Positions 16,904 to 25,742 of a stretch of DNA of 64,000 nucleotides are shown one piece after another. Numbering within the stretch: the first letter of the stretch is position 1; each line of letters begins with the position of its first letter. The translations under genes were made by a program, and so were the position numbers. The DNA comes from Candidatus Pelagisphaera phototrophica (GTDB taxonomy: Bacteria > Verrucomicrobiota > Verrucomicrobiia > Opitutales > Opitutaceae). The stretch covers positions 2,170,001 through 2,234,000 of the forward strand of contig NZ_CP076039.1 of NCBI RefSeq assembly GCF_014529625.1, in the 5' to 3' direction. The notes under the pieces were generated by a model, which was not told the DNA's origin, made no database searches, and saw only the letters and a program-made list of their open reading frames with translations.

Positions 16904-17605
16904 ATGAAAGCGTTGTATGACATGTCGCGATCAGATAATGTAGAAATTGGGTTCATCTTTGATTGGGACGGGGTCGTAGTAGATTCATCTGCCCAGCACG
17001 AAGAGAGTTGGGAACGGCTAGCAGCCCAAGAAGGGCTTCCGCTTTTTGAAGGTCATTTCAAGCTCGGTTTTGGAAAACGAAACCAGCTTATTATACCGGA
17101 TATTCTGAAGTGGTCGAACGACCCCTCCGAAATAGAAAGACTCGGAAAGCAGAAGGAAGTCCACTATCGCGATATTATTCAAGAGACAGGGATTGACCCC
17201 CTCCCTGGAGTCCGTAATTTTGTGGAGTCCTTAATTAAGGAAGGGTTTCCTTTTGCCGTGGGCTCATCGACCCCGCGGGAGAACATTGAGGCGGTTATGT
17301 CTGGCGCCGGAATAGAGGGCCTTTTCCATGAAATCGTTGCGGCTGCAGATGTTTCAAGAGGCAAGCCCGATCCGGAAGTGTTTTTGAAAGCGGCTGTATT
17401 GATCAAGGTTCCTCCAAACCGATGCGTTGTTTTTGAAGATTCAGTGAGCGGCGTAGAAGCGGGACTCGCCGGTGGCATGACGGTGATTGGGCTCACAACG
17501 ACAAACAACTGCGTCATGATGAAGCAATGTGGCGCTTCTCTGGTTAAAGGCAGCTTCGAGGAAGTTTCTTTAGAGGAAATTCTAGCGACCGTAGAGTCGA
17601 AATAG
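16904..17605 (+). CDS. HAD-superfamily hydrolase (beta-phosphoglucomutase-like)
   Basis: 233 residues; starts at ATG 16904 or ATG 16922. FIFDWDGVVVDSSAQHEESW is HAD motif I with the nucleophile Asp and the D+2 acid. FAVGSSTPRENIEAVM is motif II (Ser), GKPDPEVFLKAA motif III (Lys) and CVVFEDSVSGVEAGLAGGM motif IV (acidic pair). The helical cap inserted after motif I places it in subfamily IA, with beta-phosphoglucomutases and sugar phosphatases. The substrate is not predictable. It ends the dense + strand run begun by acyP. Confidence 0.88.
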   Translation: MKALYDMSRSDNVEIGFIFDWDGVVVDSSAQHEESWERLAAQEGLPLFEGHFKLGFGKRNQLIIPDILKWSNDPSEIERLGKQKEVHYRDIIQETGIDPLPGVRNFVESLIKEGFPFAVGSSTPRENIEAVMSGAGIEGLFHEIVAAADVSRGKPDPEVFLKAAVLIKVPPNRCVVFEDSVSGVEAGLAGGMTVIGLTTTNNCVMMKQCGASLVKGSFEEVSLEEILATVESK

Positions 17606-17732
17606 CGAATAGGGGATGTGATTTATCGGATTCGCATCGGCACGATTTTTCCAACAACGATTTTGGAGGGTTGTTAAATGAGAATCAATCCGCTTTAGTG
17701 CTATTCTCATAAATCCTAGAACGACCAAGCTT

Positions 17733-19067
17733 ATGGATCTACACAAAATCAAACTAACCCGTTACATCCTCATTGCCATGATTGGAGGAGCGCTCACCGG
17801 ACTGCTGCTTTCCCAGTTTGTAGAGTTTGCGGTGAATCCAGAAACGGGGAAAGCGATCCTGGACAGCAAGAATCGTCCAGTTCTCGAGCACAGCTTTCTA
17901 TCGGATTACGTTATCAACGGTTTTTTCCAGTTTCTGAGCGAAGCTTTCATTCGAAGCTTGACGGCTTTGGTCGTTCCCCTGGTGTTCGTCTCGCTCGTTT
18001 GTGGCACGGCAGCTATGGACGATGTCAGAAAACTAGGCACGGTCGGATTGAAAACGCTTCTACTGTATCTCGCCACAACGGGAATCGCCATCAGTATCGC
18101 GATTGTCGCGGCTCTCCTCATAAAACCTGGATTGGGTGTAGGGGAAATTGAAATGGAGGGTTATGTCCCTGGAGAGACAAAATCGCTTCTAAACGTCTTT
18201 ATCGACATCTTCCCGCGCAATGTGGGGGCTTCATTCGTAGATGGGAACATGCTGCAGATAATCGCGGCGTCGCTTGTATTTGGGATTGCATTGGTTGTAT
18301 CGGGCGAACATGGCCAACGGGTTTTGAACTTCTTCAAAGATATGAACGAAGTGATCATGAAACTCGTGATCATCGTGATGTTGATGGCCCCTTTTGGGGT
18401 GTTTGCCAAAATTGCTCAAGTTTTTGCTCAAGAAGGCTTCGGCACCATTTTTGCTTTGGCAAAGTATTTTATCCTAGTAGCGATTGTGCTATTGATCCAC
18501 GCCTTTGTTGTATACCCAACGATGCTTAAGATCTTCACGGGTTTAAATCCGCTTGTCTTTTTCAAGAAGCTGCGGAATGTCCAGCTATTCGCTTTCAGCA
18601 CAGCCAGCAGCAATGCAACGATTCCCGTAACGCTTCGAGCCGCTGAGGAACGACTGGGGGCCCACAACAAGGTTGCTTCTTTCACGGTACCGCTAGGGGC
18701 GACGATAAACATGGATGGCACAGCCATTATGCAAGGAGTCGCAACCGTCTTCATTGCGCAAATATCCGGAATCGATCTGTCGATCACACAATATTTAACG
18801 GTGATATTGGCTGCGACTATGGCATCAATCGGTACCGCTGGGGTACCCAGTGCCGGTCTGGTGATGCTGACTATGGTTCTTGGCCTCGTTGGACTTCCCC
18901 CTGACAAAATCGGATTGATTATCGGGATCGACCGTTTGCTCGATATGATTCGGACGGCGGTAAACATTACTGGGGATACTGCGATCACCTGTATCGTTGC
19001 GAACTCTGAAGGGCAGCTCGACAAGAAAGTATTCAATCGCCCGGTTGAAGACGAGATCGCTAGCTAA
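17733..19067 (+). CDS. dicarboxylate/amino acid:cation symporter (DAACS family)
   Basis: 444 residues from ATG 17733. The family (PF00375) hallmarks are FAFSTASSNATIPVTLRAA (hairpin 1 serine-rich motif), GATINMDGTAIMQGVATVF (the N-M-D-G-T sodium-site helix) and GTAGVPSAGLVMLTMVL (hairpin 2). About eight membrane helices plus two re-entrant loops are expected. Family members such as GltP and DctA take up C4-dicarboxylates, glutamate or aspartate with Na+ or H+. An insertion of ~20 residues near the N-terminus (NPETGKAILDSKNRPVLEHS) is seen in some marine homologues. It lies 7 bp upstream of uvrB. Confidence 0.93.
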   Translation: MDLHKIKLTRYILIAMIGGALTGLLLSQFVEFAVNPETGKAILDSKNRPVLEHSFLSDYVINGFFQFLSEAFIRSLTALVVPLVFVSLVCGTAAMDDVRKLGTVGLKTLLLYLATTGIAISIAIVAALLIKPGLGVGEIEMEGYVPGETKSLLNVFIDIFPRNVGASFVDGNMLQIIAASLVFGIALVVSGEHGQRVLNFFKDMNEVIMKLVIIVMLMAPFGVFAKIAQVFAQEGFGTIFALAKYFILVAIVLLIHAFVVYPTMLKIFTGLNPLVFFKKLRNVQLFAFSTASSNATIPVTLRAAEERLGAHNKVASFTVPLGATINMDGTAIMQGVATVFIAQISGIDLSITQYLTVILAATMASIGTAGVPSAGLVMLTMVLGLVGLPPDKIGLIIGIDRLLDMIRTAVNITGDTAITCIVANSEGQLDKKVFNRPVEDEIAS

Positions 19068-19074
19068 GGAAGTG

Positions 19075-21087
19075 ATGGGAATAGGGAAGCTCTTCGATCT
19101 CAATTCAGACTATGTACCAACAGGGGACCAGCCCCAGGCGATCGATCAATTAGTTACTTCACTTGAAAAGGGGAACCGGTACCAGACGCTTTTGGGCGTC
19201 ACCGGTTCGGGGAAAACTTTTAGTATGGCCAATGTCATTGCTCAGACTGAGCGACCGGCACTGATCATATCCCACAACAAGACTCTGGCTGCTCAATTGT
19301 ATTCAGAATTTAAAAGCTTTTTCCCAAACAATGCAGTCGAGTACTTTGTAAGCTACTACGACTACTATCAGCCCGAGGCCTATGTACCTTCAACTGATAC
19401 ATTCATAGAAAAAGATTCCTCGATTAACGATGAAATCGATCGATTAAGGATATCGGCAACGAGTAGCCTGATTAGTCGCAGGGACGTTATCGTAGTGGCG
19501 AGTGTTTCCTGCATATATGGTCTCGGCTCGCCTGAGGATTTTCAGGAATTGATGATCCCCCTGCAAATTGGAGAGGAGCTTGGCAGAGACATCTTTTTGA
19601 ATCGATTGATTGAAATTCAATACGAGCGAAACGACATTGATTTGAGTCGAGGACGATTTCGCGTTCGAGGAGACGTGGTTGATGTGATGCCTGCGTATTT
19701 GGAGAAGGGGTTGCGGGTTGAGTTTTGGGGCGATGAAATCGAAGGGCTTTCGGAGTTTGATCCCACAACTGGCTCGGAGATACGTAAACTTGACCAGTTT
19801 AACTTATATCCCGCTAACCAGTTCGTTACGACGAGCGCGAAAATTGAGAACGCGATCGGCGCCATAAAGTCTGAGTTGAAAGATCGCGTGGGCACGTTCG
19901 AAAACGAAGGCAAGCTTTTGGAAGCACAGCGAATCAGCATGCGAACCAACTATGATTTAGAAATGCTGAAAGAGGTTGGTTTCTGCAATGGTATTGAGAA
20001 TTACTCGATGCAGCTGTCTGGGCGTAAAACAGGAGAACGGCCTTCTTGCCTGATCGACTTTTTCGACAAGGACTTCCTGTTGTTCGTAGATGAGAGCCAT
20101 GTGTCCATCCCGCAAATAGGCGCCATGTACGCGGGAGACCGGTCTCGAAAGACAACCCTTGTCGAGCATGGTTTTCGCCTTCCATCGGCCTTAGACAATC
20201 GCCCCATGAACTTTGACGAGTTTATCGAGGTTACGGGCACCACGATTTTTGTTTCCGCAACTCCGGCTAAGTTCGAATTGGAAAAGAGCGCCGTGATTGC
20301 GGAGCAAGTGATCCGCCCCACTGGCCTGCTCGACCCTGTAGTTGAGATTCGCAGTACGAAAGGACAGGTCGAAAATCTCATCGGGGAAGTGAATCGAGCC
20401 ATTGAATCGCACGAGCGTATTTTAGTGACCACTCTAACGAAGCGGCTGTCCGAGGATATCACATCCTACCTACGGGATCGAGACATCCGGGTCGAGTACC
20501 TGCATTCAGATATCGACGCTATCGAGCGCGTTGAAATACTTCGTAGATTGCGGGCTGGTGACTTTGACGTTCTCGTTGGCATCAATCTTCTCCGAGAAGG
20601 ACTTGATTTGCCTGAGGTTGCTCTCGTGGCCATTCTCGATGCAGACAAGGAAGGGTTTCTTCGTAGTGAAACCAGTCTTGTACAGACGGCAGGAAGGGCG
20701 GCCCGACACGAAAAAGGACGCGTCATTCTTTACGCCGATGTAATGACGAATTCGATTCGAAGAACGGTTGAGGTTACGGAATCCAGAAGAGCAAAGCAAA
20801 TTGAGCACAATGAGCGTTACGGTATCACCCCGAAAAGTGTAGTGAGACCCGTGCAGGAGAGTCTGCATGTGAGCGAAGAAGAAGACTCAATTTTATTAGT
20901 GGGTGAGGACGATGACGTTGAAGCCGTTATCGACGAACTAACGAAGGAGATGGATGAAGCGGCTGCAAAGTTAGAATTTGAGAGGGCGGCGCTGCTAAGA
21001 GACCAGATTGATGCACTTCGTTCAGGCGAGTTCGGAAAAAACGCTAAGCCAAGAGGGCGTGCTCGTTCTTACGGAGGTAGACGCTGA
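19075..21087 (+). CDS. uvrB: excinuclease ABC subunit B
   Basis: 670 residues from ATG 19075, chosen because AAGGA lies just upstream and the conserved FDLNSDYVPTGDQPQAI follows directly; a longer frame from 18997 overlaps the transporter gene and is not credible. Walker A is LLGVTGSGKTFSMA. SYYDYYQPEAYVPSTDTFIE is the beta-hairpin that clamps DNA, FVDESHVS is motif II, and LREGLDLPEVALV and TAGRAARH are motifs V and VI. The C-terminal UVR domain (KLEFERAALLRDQIDALR) binds UvrC. It is the damage-verification subunit of nucleotide excision repair. Confidence 0.98.
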   Translation: MGIGKLFDLNSDYVPTGDQPQAIDQLVTSLEKGNRYQTLLGVTGSGKTFSMANVIAQTERPALIISHNKTLAAQLYSEFKSFFPNNAVEYFVSYYDYYQPEAYVPSTDTFIEKDSSINDEIDRLRISATSSLISRRDVIVVASVSCIYGLGSPEDFQELMIPLQIGEELGRDIFLNRLIEIQYERNDIDLSRGRFRVRGDVVDVMPAYLEKGLRVEFWGDEIEGLSEFDPTTGSEIRKLDQFNLYPANQFVTTSAKIENAIGAIKSELKDRVGTFENEGKLLEAQRISMRTNYDLEMLKEVGFCNGIENYSMQLSGRKTGERPSCLIDFFDKDFLLFVDESHVSIPQIGAMYAGDRSRKTTLVEHGFRLPSALDNRPMNFDEFIEVTGTTIFVSATPAKFELEKSAVIAEQVIRPTGLLDPVVEIRSTKGQVENLIGEVNRAIESHERILVTTLTKRLSEDITSYLRDRDIRVEYLHSDIDAIERVEILRRLRAGDFDVLVGINLLREGLDLPEVALVAILDADKEGFLRSETSLVQTAGRAARHEKGRVILYADVMTNSIRRTVEVTESRRAKQIEHNERYGITPKSVVRPVQESLHVSEEEDSILLVGEDDDVEAVIDELTKEMDEAAAKLEFERAALLRDQIDALRSGEFGKNAKPRGRARSYGGRR

Positions 21088-21111
21088 GAACCTCATCTAC
21101 CAAAATAGACA

Positions 21112-21139
21112 CAAAAAAGCAGGAGCCGAAACTCCTGCT
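21112..21139 (-). terminator. Rho-independent terminator of the ExbB/ExbD operon
   Basis: AGCAGGAG (21118-21125) and CTCCTGCT (21132-21139) form a perfect 8-bp stem with a 6-base loop. Read on the minus strand the stem is followed by TTTTTTG (21118 down to 21112), a standard intrinsic terminator 25 bp after the TPR gene. The other side has only a broken T-run (AGAAATTTTT), so it may also weakly terminate uvrB. Confidence 0.85.
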
Positions 21140-21163
21140 AGAAATTTTTGAGACGCTGAGTTC

Positions 21164-22552
21164 TTACAAGCCGATGTTGGCGAGGTGAACTTTGCGTACT
21201 TGCTCGAGATAGCGGCCAATGAAGTCCCTTGGATCCAGCGTATTAGCACGCTCTAAGTGTGGAATCGCTTTTCCATACTGCTCACGAGCTACGTAAGAAC
21301 GGGCCCAAGCAATCAATCCTTTTACTTCAACCTCTTCGATCTTAACGACGCGCTCATAAAATAGATCTGCCCGAGCGTATCCTTCGATGGTGTCCTGGGA
21401 CGTGTAGTGGTCCGCGAGCATCATGAGAGAGTCTCCATCGAGCGGATCGTTTTGGATAAGCTTCTCTAGAATAGGAATGAACACATCGGTCTTTCCATCG
21501 TTCATTGCAATGTGCGACTCCATCCTGAGTAACCGTGTGTCTTGATTCTTGTCGACGCGTTCGCTGTAGGCCTCGCGAATATCGGCTATCAGAACTCTCG
21601 CTTCTTCGAAGGCTCCACGTCCGACTAGGATGTCGGCAGTGTCAACGTGAGTCTTGACGGAACGTTTTGGATCCTTGGCGATCGCCTTTCGGTAATACTT
21701 CAAAGCGAGGTCGGTCAGATTGCGAGACATGTAAATGTTGCCCATGAACTCAAGTGAATCTGCGGTCGATTTACCGAGGCGATCCACGATTTCTTGGATG
21801 GCTACTGCGGTTTCCGCATCGTCGATACCGAGATAGGCATTAGCCTGGCTAATCCAGATCAGCTCGTTTTCGGGTTCCTTGAGAAGAATCTCTTCGAGAA
21901 CAGCGATTGCCTCCTGATATTTCTTTTGATTCAGTAGAGCCTTCGCGAGGCCCAACTGCCAATCCTTAGTTTCAGAGTTGAGGAGGATCGCTTCGCGGTA
22001 GGCTGTTTCAGCTGATATAAACTGCGAGCCGTTGACGTAGCATAGGCCAAGCAGTCCAAAAGTTACGCTGTCCCGAGCTCCTAGATCGATTGCCCTTACG
22101 AAATGGGGGATGGCTTCAGCAAACTCCGCCTTCTGTACGAGCATTATGGCGAGATTCTTGCGAGCCCGTAAAAACCCTGGATACTTGTCGATCGCCTTTT
22201 TGAAATAGACCATGGCATTGTCAATGTCGCCACGTTCCCCATACAGGCTACCAGCAATAAATTCTAAGGCTCCACTGGATTCCGTGGTGATGTTGGACAA
22301 CATCATTTGAAGCGCGGTATCCTTGTCCGTTTTCATAACCTCGAGAATTTCTCGGAAAACTTCTTGCTCCGCTTCTGTTAGTTTCGGCTCCGTCTTAACG
22401 TTGAGCTCGTAATTGCCTATGTATGCTTCCCGAATGTGGGTCTGGCTCCAGAATTTCTCTGCGTCGTAAACGAGTTGGGCAGAAAGGGAAGCGAACCCAG
22501 TTGCACAAAGTAGACCGGCAAAAGCCAATTTGAGTGATTTGCTCTTAGTCAT
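21164..22552 (-). CDS. secreted TPR-repeat protein of the ExbB/ExbD operon
   Basis: 462 residues from ATG 22552. A signal peptide spans residues 1-25 (LKLAFAGLLCATGFASLSA), so the protein is periplasmic. At least eight TPR units follow, for example DNAMVYFKKAIDKYPGFLRA, SAETAYREAILLNSETKDW and DLALKYYRKAIAKDPKRS. It is the last gene of the operon, 49 bp after exbD. In gammaproteobacterial operons of the type DUF3450-ExbB-ExbD-TonB-TPR a similar protein occupies the final position, probably as a scaffold on the periplasmic side of the motor. Confidence 0.85.
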   Translation of the reverse strand: MTKSKSLKLAFAGLLCATGFASLSAQLVYDAEKFWSQTHIREAYIGNYELNVKTEPKLTEAEQEVFREILEVMKTDKDTALQMMLSNITTESSGALEFIAGSLYGERGDIDNAMVYFKKAIDKYPGFLRARKNLAIMLVQKAEFAEAIPHFVRAIDLGARDSVTFGLLGLCYVNGSQFISAETAYREAILLNSETKDWQLGLAKALLNQKKYQEAIAVLEEILLKEPENELIWISQANAYLGIDDAETAVAIQEIVDRLGKSTADSLEFMGNIYMSRNLTDLALKYYRKAIAKDPKRSVKTHVDTADILVGRGAFEEARVLIADIREAYSERVDKNQDTRLLRMESHIAMNDGKTDVFIPILEKLIQNDPLDGDSLMMLADHYTSQDTIEGYARADLFYERVVKIEEVEVKGLIAWARSYVAREQYGKAIPHLERANTLDPRDFIGRYLEQVRKVHLANIGL

Positions 22553-22601
22553 TGTATATTTATTCGTAAAGTTGAGATTTAAATTGGTCAGGGAATGAGT
22601 G

Positions 22602-23027
22602 CTATTCCTGTACCACTTTCATTGTGATTCCTTCGGCCCCCGCCAACATGCAGGTGTCATGTACTGTAACGTAGGTGCCTATCCGAGAGTCCTTTTCCAC
22701 ATTGACGAGAATTGGATATACCTCGCGCTGCATCTCCTGTTGAACAAGGGCGCGAACGCCCCCGAGGCCGATATTTTTTTGGACGTTTCCTAATTTTGAA
22801 AAGACTTCTCCATTGGACTTGATCAGCAGAGTGAGACGCACCTTTTCCTCATCGGGAGGATCTGTTTGGGGCGATGGATCCGGCGTATTGGTTGCCATTC
22901 CTTCCTCTTCAACAAAAACCGTTGTGACGATGAAGAAGATCAAAAGGATGAAAACCATGTCGATCAACGGCGAGATGTTGATGTCAGTCATCTCGTCGTT
23001 CTCGTTAAAATGTTTTCTGTTTCTCAT
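22602..23027 (-). CDS. exbD: ExbD/TolR-family proton-channel subunit (copy 2)
   Basis: 141 residues from ATG 23027. One N-terminal membrane helix ([20 protein letters not shown]) contains the conserved protonatable Asp (LID). A periplasmic domain of ~90 residues follows (VRLTLLIKSNGEVFS, then VLVNVEKDSRIGTYVTVHD). With ExbB it forms the proton-driven motor that energises outer-membrane transport or envelope constriction. Its first ~40 residues are nearly identical to the upstream copy, at DNA level as well, while the periplasmic domains have diverged. Confidence 0.9.
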   Translation of the reverse strand: MRNRKHFNENDEMTDINISPLIDMVFILLIFFIVTTVFVEEEGMATNTPDPSPQTDPPDEEKVRLTLLIKSNGEVFSKLGNVQKNIGLGGVRALVQQEMQREVYPILVNVEKDSRIGTYVTVHDTCMLAGAEGITMKVVQE

Positions 23028-23060
23028 AGTTGGGGGATGCTAGCAAATGTCCTCGATTGA

Positions 23061-23483
23061 CTAGTTGTTGAGCTTCTCCATTGAAACGTGAATATTGCCA
23101 GCAGGAACCTCAGCCAGTTTGCATTCATCGATCAGGCGAGCGATCGTCCCATTAGTCGCACCAACATCTGCTTGGATAATGACCGGGTAATCTCTGTTCT
23201 CTTTGATCATGCGCCGGACTTTGACGCGGATACCGCTTAATCCAACTTCCTCGCCACCGTAAAACACATTGTCCGATTCGGTAACGCCGATTAGGATACA
23301 GTTCTTTGGCAAGTCCTTGGCGTTGTAAGCGACAGGCTTGATCACATCCACTCCAGGCTCCTCGACAAAAACCGTCGTGACGATGAAGAAGATCAAGAGA
23401 ATGAAAACCATATCAATCAGCGGCGAGATATTGATATCTTCAACATCATCACTGGCCGAAAGCGCTTTCTTATTCTTTCCCAT
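23061..23483 (-). CDS. exbD: ExbD/TolR-family proton-channel subunit (copy 1)
   Basis: 140 residues from ATG 23483. The segment [20 protein letters not shown] is the same transmembrane helix with the essential Asp as in the second copy. The periplasmic part is distinct: [20 protein letters not shown] and [20 protein letters not shown]. It sits between the ExbB-like gene (58-bp gap) and the second exbD (33-bp gap). Two different ExbD subunits behind one ExbB suggest a heteromeric motor or two alternative force-transducing partners. Confidence 0.9.
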   Translation of the reverse strand: MGKNKKALSASDDVEDINISPLIDMVFILLIFFIVTTVFVEEPGVDVIKPVAYNAKDLPKNCILIGVTESDNVFYGGEEVGLSGIRVKVRRMIKENRDYPVIIQADVGATNGTIARLIDECKLAEVPAGNIHVSMEKLNN

Positions 23484-23541
23484 GAGACTTCAGTTCCTTC
23501 AAACTATATATCTTTGTTCAACTGTGGTGATCCTGGCCGGC

Positions 23542-24933
23542 CTAGCTTTTCTTGCTTAGGCCGTTCACGAACGCCACAGAGGCTTGCTCCATTTCACCCA
23601 GCTTACCCTTGGCCATACGTGTTAGCAGTGCCTGTGCGAGCAGAGAAGGAATAGCGACATACAGTCCGTATTCCGTAGTGATCAGCGCTTCGGAAATACC
23701 AGATGACAGCGAGGCGGCGTCACCGGTACCAAATACGGTAATCAATTTAAAGGTTTTGATCATACCGGTGACAGTACCGAGCAGACCCAAGAGTGGGGCG
23801 GCACCAGCTGTTAGGGCGATGAATGCAAGGAATCTTTCGAGCTTTGGTTGAGCCGCAAGCAGTCTTTCATAAAGCACTTCCTCTAGAAGTTCCTTTTCTT
23901 CGTCGTGGTGTTCGACACCGGCAACGAGGAGATCTCCGAAAGGACCATCAACCGAATTGGCAATTTCGAGTGCTTCCTGTTTTTTGCCCGAATTCAAGTT
24001 ATCGAGGATCTGTTGCAGCGCTCCAGATTTCGGACGTTTTACCGAAGAAATTTCGAAGAGCTTGAAGATCGCCACCATCAGTGCGCAGAAGGCAAGGAGC
24101 AGAATAATGTAAATGGTGGTTCCCCCCTTGAGTGCGTGTTCAATTGGAGTCTCCTCGAGTTCCGCAAGCTTGAAGGCGTCGCCCTCGGTTGCGTCGACGG
24201 GTAGCGCTCCTTCTCCCGTGCTTGTGACCTCATTGATAGATGCAATGATCTCTGGAGCGAGACCGTCACTCTTTACGAGTGGGTAGGCCGCATTCGGACG
24301 ACCTTGGGAAAAGCCAACATTGGTGCCGCCATCGCCGAAATAAGCGTAAGGACCTACAAGGATGAAGTTCCCTTCAACGGCGCGGTCATCTGCACCAAGG
24401 GCGGTTCCGGAGAATTTGTGACCTCCAATAATGTTCTCGATTCGCGAGATGGATGCCTGGAGAACCTTGATTTGAGTCTCGAACTTTTCAGCGTCCGTTG
24501 CCGTGCTCGATTCGAGAATTTGCTCTGCTTCCGAGATAATGGCCTCTTGAGACTGGAGCTCTGATTCGTCGATACGAGTGCTGAACTGCTTGATGTAACT
24601 AGACATCAAGTTCTTTAGATAAATATTCTCGTCTCGACGCGCTTCAACGCGATCTTGCAACGTGCTGAGACCGACTTGGCGGTTTTCCGCTGCGCTGACT
24701 ACCTGCTCGAACTCGGAACGCGTCTCCTGAACCTGGCTTTCCAGTTCGGTCAAGCGAATGGAGATAGGTACTTTCTGGTCTGCAATGTCACTACGAAGAT
24801 CGGCGAGCTCCCTCTCCGCTGCTTCGACTTCCGATTTGGCCTGCAAGGCGATGTCGGCGAACTTTGGTTGAGCGAGTAGCGAGAAGCCGCTGGTGAGCGC
24901 TAATGCTATTGATATTAATTTAATCGCTTTCAT
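23542..24933 (-). CDS. exbB: ExbB/TolQ/MotA-family protein with long periplasmic N-terminal extension
   Basis: 463 residues from ATG 24933, about twice the length of classical ExbB. Residues 1-22 are a signal peptide (LISIALALTSGFSLLAQ), ~25-165 coiled coil (AERELADLRSDIADQKVPIS) and ~170-255 a beta-rich segment. The ExbB core starts at ~270 with a TM helix (IYIILLLAFCALMVAIFKLF), followed by AFIALTAGAAPLLGLLGTVT and SLSSGISEALITTEYGLYVA, the typical MotA/TolQ/ExbB helices. This layout matches the MotA/TolQ/ExbB proteins found beside DUF3450 in TonB-type operons. The coiled coil probably contacts the DUF3450 partner in the periplasm. Confidence 0.9.
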   Translation of the reverse strand: MKAIKLISIALALTSGFSLLAQPKFADIALQAKSEVEAAERELADLRSDIADQKVPISIRLTELESQVQETRSEFEQVVSAAENRQVGLSTLQDRVEARRDENIYLKNLMSSYIKQFSTRIDESELQSQEAIISEAEQILESSTATDAEKFETQIKVLQASISRIENIIGGHKFSGTALGADDRAVEGNFILVGPYAYFGDGGTNVGFSQGRPNAAYPLVKSDGLAPEIIASINEVTSTGEGALPVDATEGDAFKLAELEETPIEHALKGGTTIYIILLLAFCALMVAIFKLFEISSVKRPKSGALQQILDNLNSGKKQEALEIANSVDGPFGDLLVAGVEHHDEEKELLEEVLYERLLAAQPKLERFLAFIALTAGAAPLLGLLGTVTGMIKTFKLITVFGTGDAASLSSGISEALITTEYGLYVAIPSLLAQALLTRMAKGKLGEMEQASVAFVNGLSKKS

Positions 24934-24974
24934 GTGCTTAGAAATATTGATGAGTTTCTTTGGTTCCCGCTCAG

Positions 24975-25742
24975 TTAGTTGACGTTAATTGGCAAGTTCA
25001 CGAATTGAGCTGTTTCTTCTCTCTCGTATACTCCGATTGCGGTAGCGATTTGCTCCGCCATTTCATCGCGTCTCTCTTTCTCCCATCCCCCTTTTGCTGG
25101 ACGTAGGATACCGGCCTGTGTGCGTGTGCCATCAACATAGTAAGCTACGGCCAAGCCGATGTAGAGAGTCTTAACCGCCACATCTGAGTCGCCAATTTGC
25201 TGCATGGTTTCTTCAACAGTAATCTGTTTGTTGAATTTTTCGATCTCGCTCAGGATACCAATGACGTACTGAAGGCGTGTTGAAAGGCCGACCGAGTCAG
25301 CTGCTTTCGCATTTTTGGGAATTCTCTCAGTCAAAAGCTTTAGTTTATCTTTAAGTGACTCAGGAAAGTAATCCACGAGCCCGATTACTTGAGACTCCAG
25401 ATCGGTCGCGATTTGCTTGACGACTGCGGAGGCGGCCCTGAGCTCATCATCTTCATTGTTGAGGGACTGACGCTCTAGCTGTGCCGCGTCGGCCTCTTCC
25501 TGCATGCTTACGATCTGCTCATCGAGCTTCTCTATTTCCTGCGTTAGAAGATCGATTGACTCGTTTAGCGTCTGCTTCTCAACGGTCCATCGGCTCTTTT
25601 CTTCCGAGACAAGTTTCTTCAGTTCAACCCATTCCTTGAGCGTTGCTCGTGTTTGGCCGAGTTCAGGAGCTGAAATTAATGCACTGGAACTTGCGAGAGC
25701 AAATCCTGCTGCGATTAATGGTAACACTTTGATCTTAGTCAT
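24975..25742 (-). CDS. periplasmic coiled-coil protein, DUF3450-like
   Basis: 255 residues from ATG 25742. A signal peptide is followed by a coiled coil (ESIDLLTQEIEKLDEQIVSM). The C-terminal half has the DUF3450 pattern: LVDYFPESLKDKLKLL, LQYVIGILSEIEKFNKQITV, LYIGLAVAYYVDGTRTQAG, and GGW near the end. DUF3450 proteins precede ExbB genes in many TonB-associated operons. It is the first gene of this operon, so its promoter lies in the large gap at 25743-26810. Its role is presumably to couple the ExbB extension to the periplasm. Confidence 0.8.
   Translation of the reverse strand: MTKIKVLPLIAAGFALASSSALISAPELGQTRATLKEWVELKKLVSEEKSRWTVEKQTLNESIDLLTQEIEKLDEQIVSMQEEADAAQLERQSLNNEDDELRAASAVVKQIATDLESQVIGLVDYFPESLKDKLKLLTERIPKNAKAADSVGLSTRLQYVIGILSEIEKFNKQITVEETMQQIGDSDVAVKTLYIGLAVAYYVDGTRTQAGILRPAKGGWEKERRDEMAEQIATAIGVYEREETAQFVNLPINVN

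Noticed and set aside
18997-19074. Longer uvrB start
   Set aside because: It would overlap the symporter gene by 71 bp; ATG 19075 has AAGGA in front and the conserved UvrB N-terminus follows directly.
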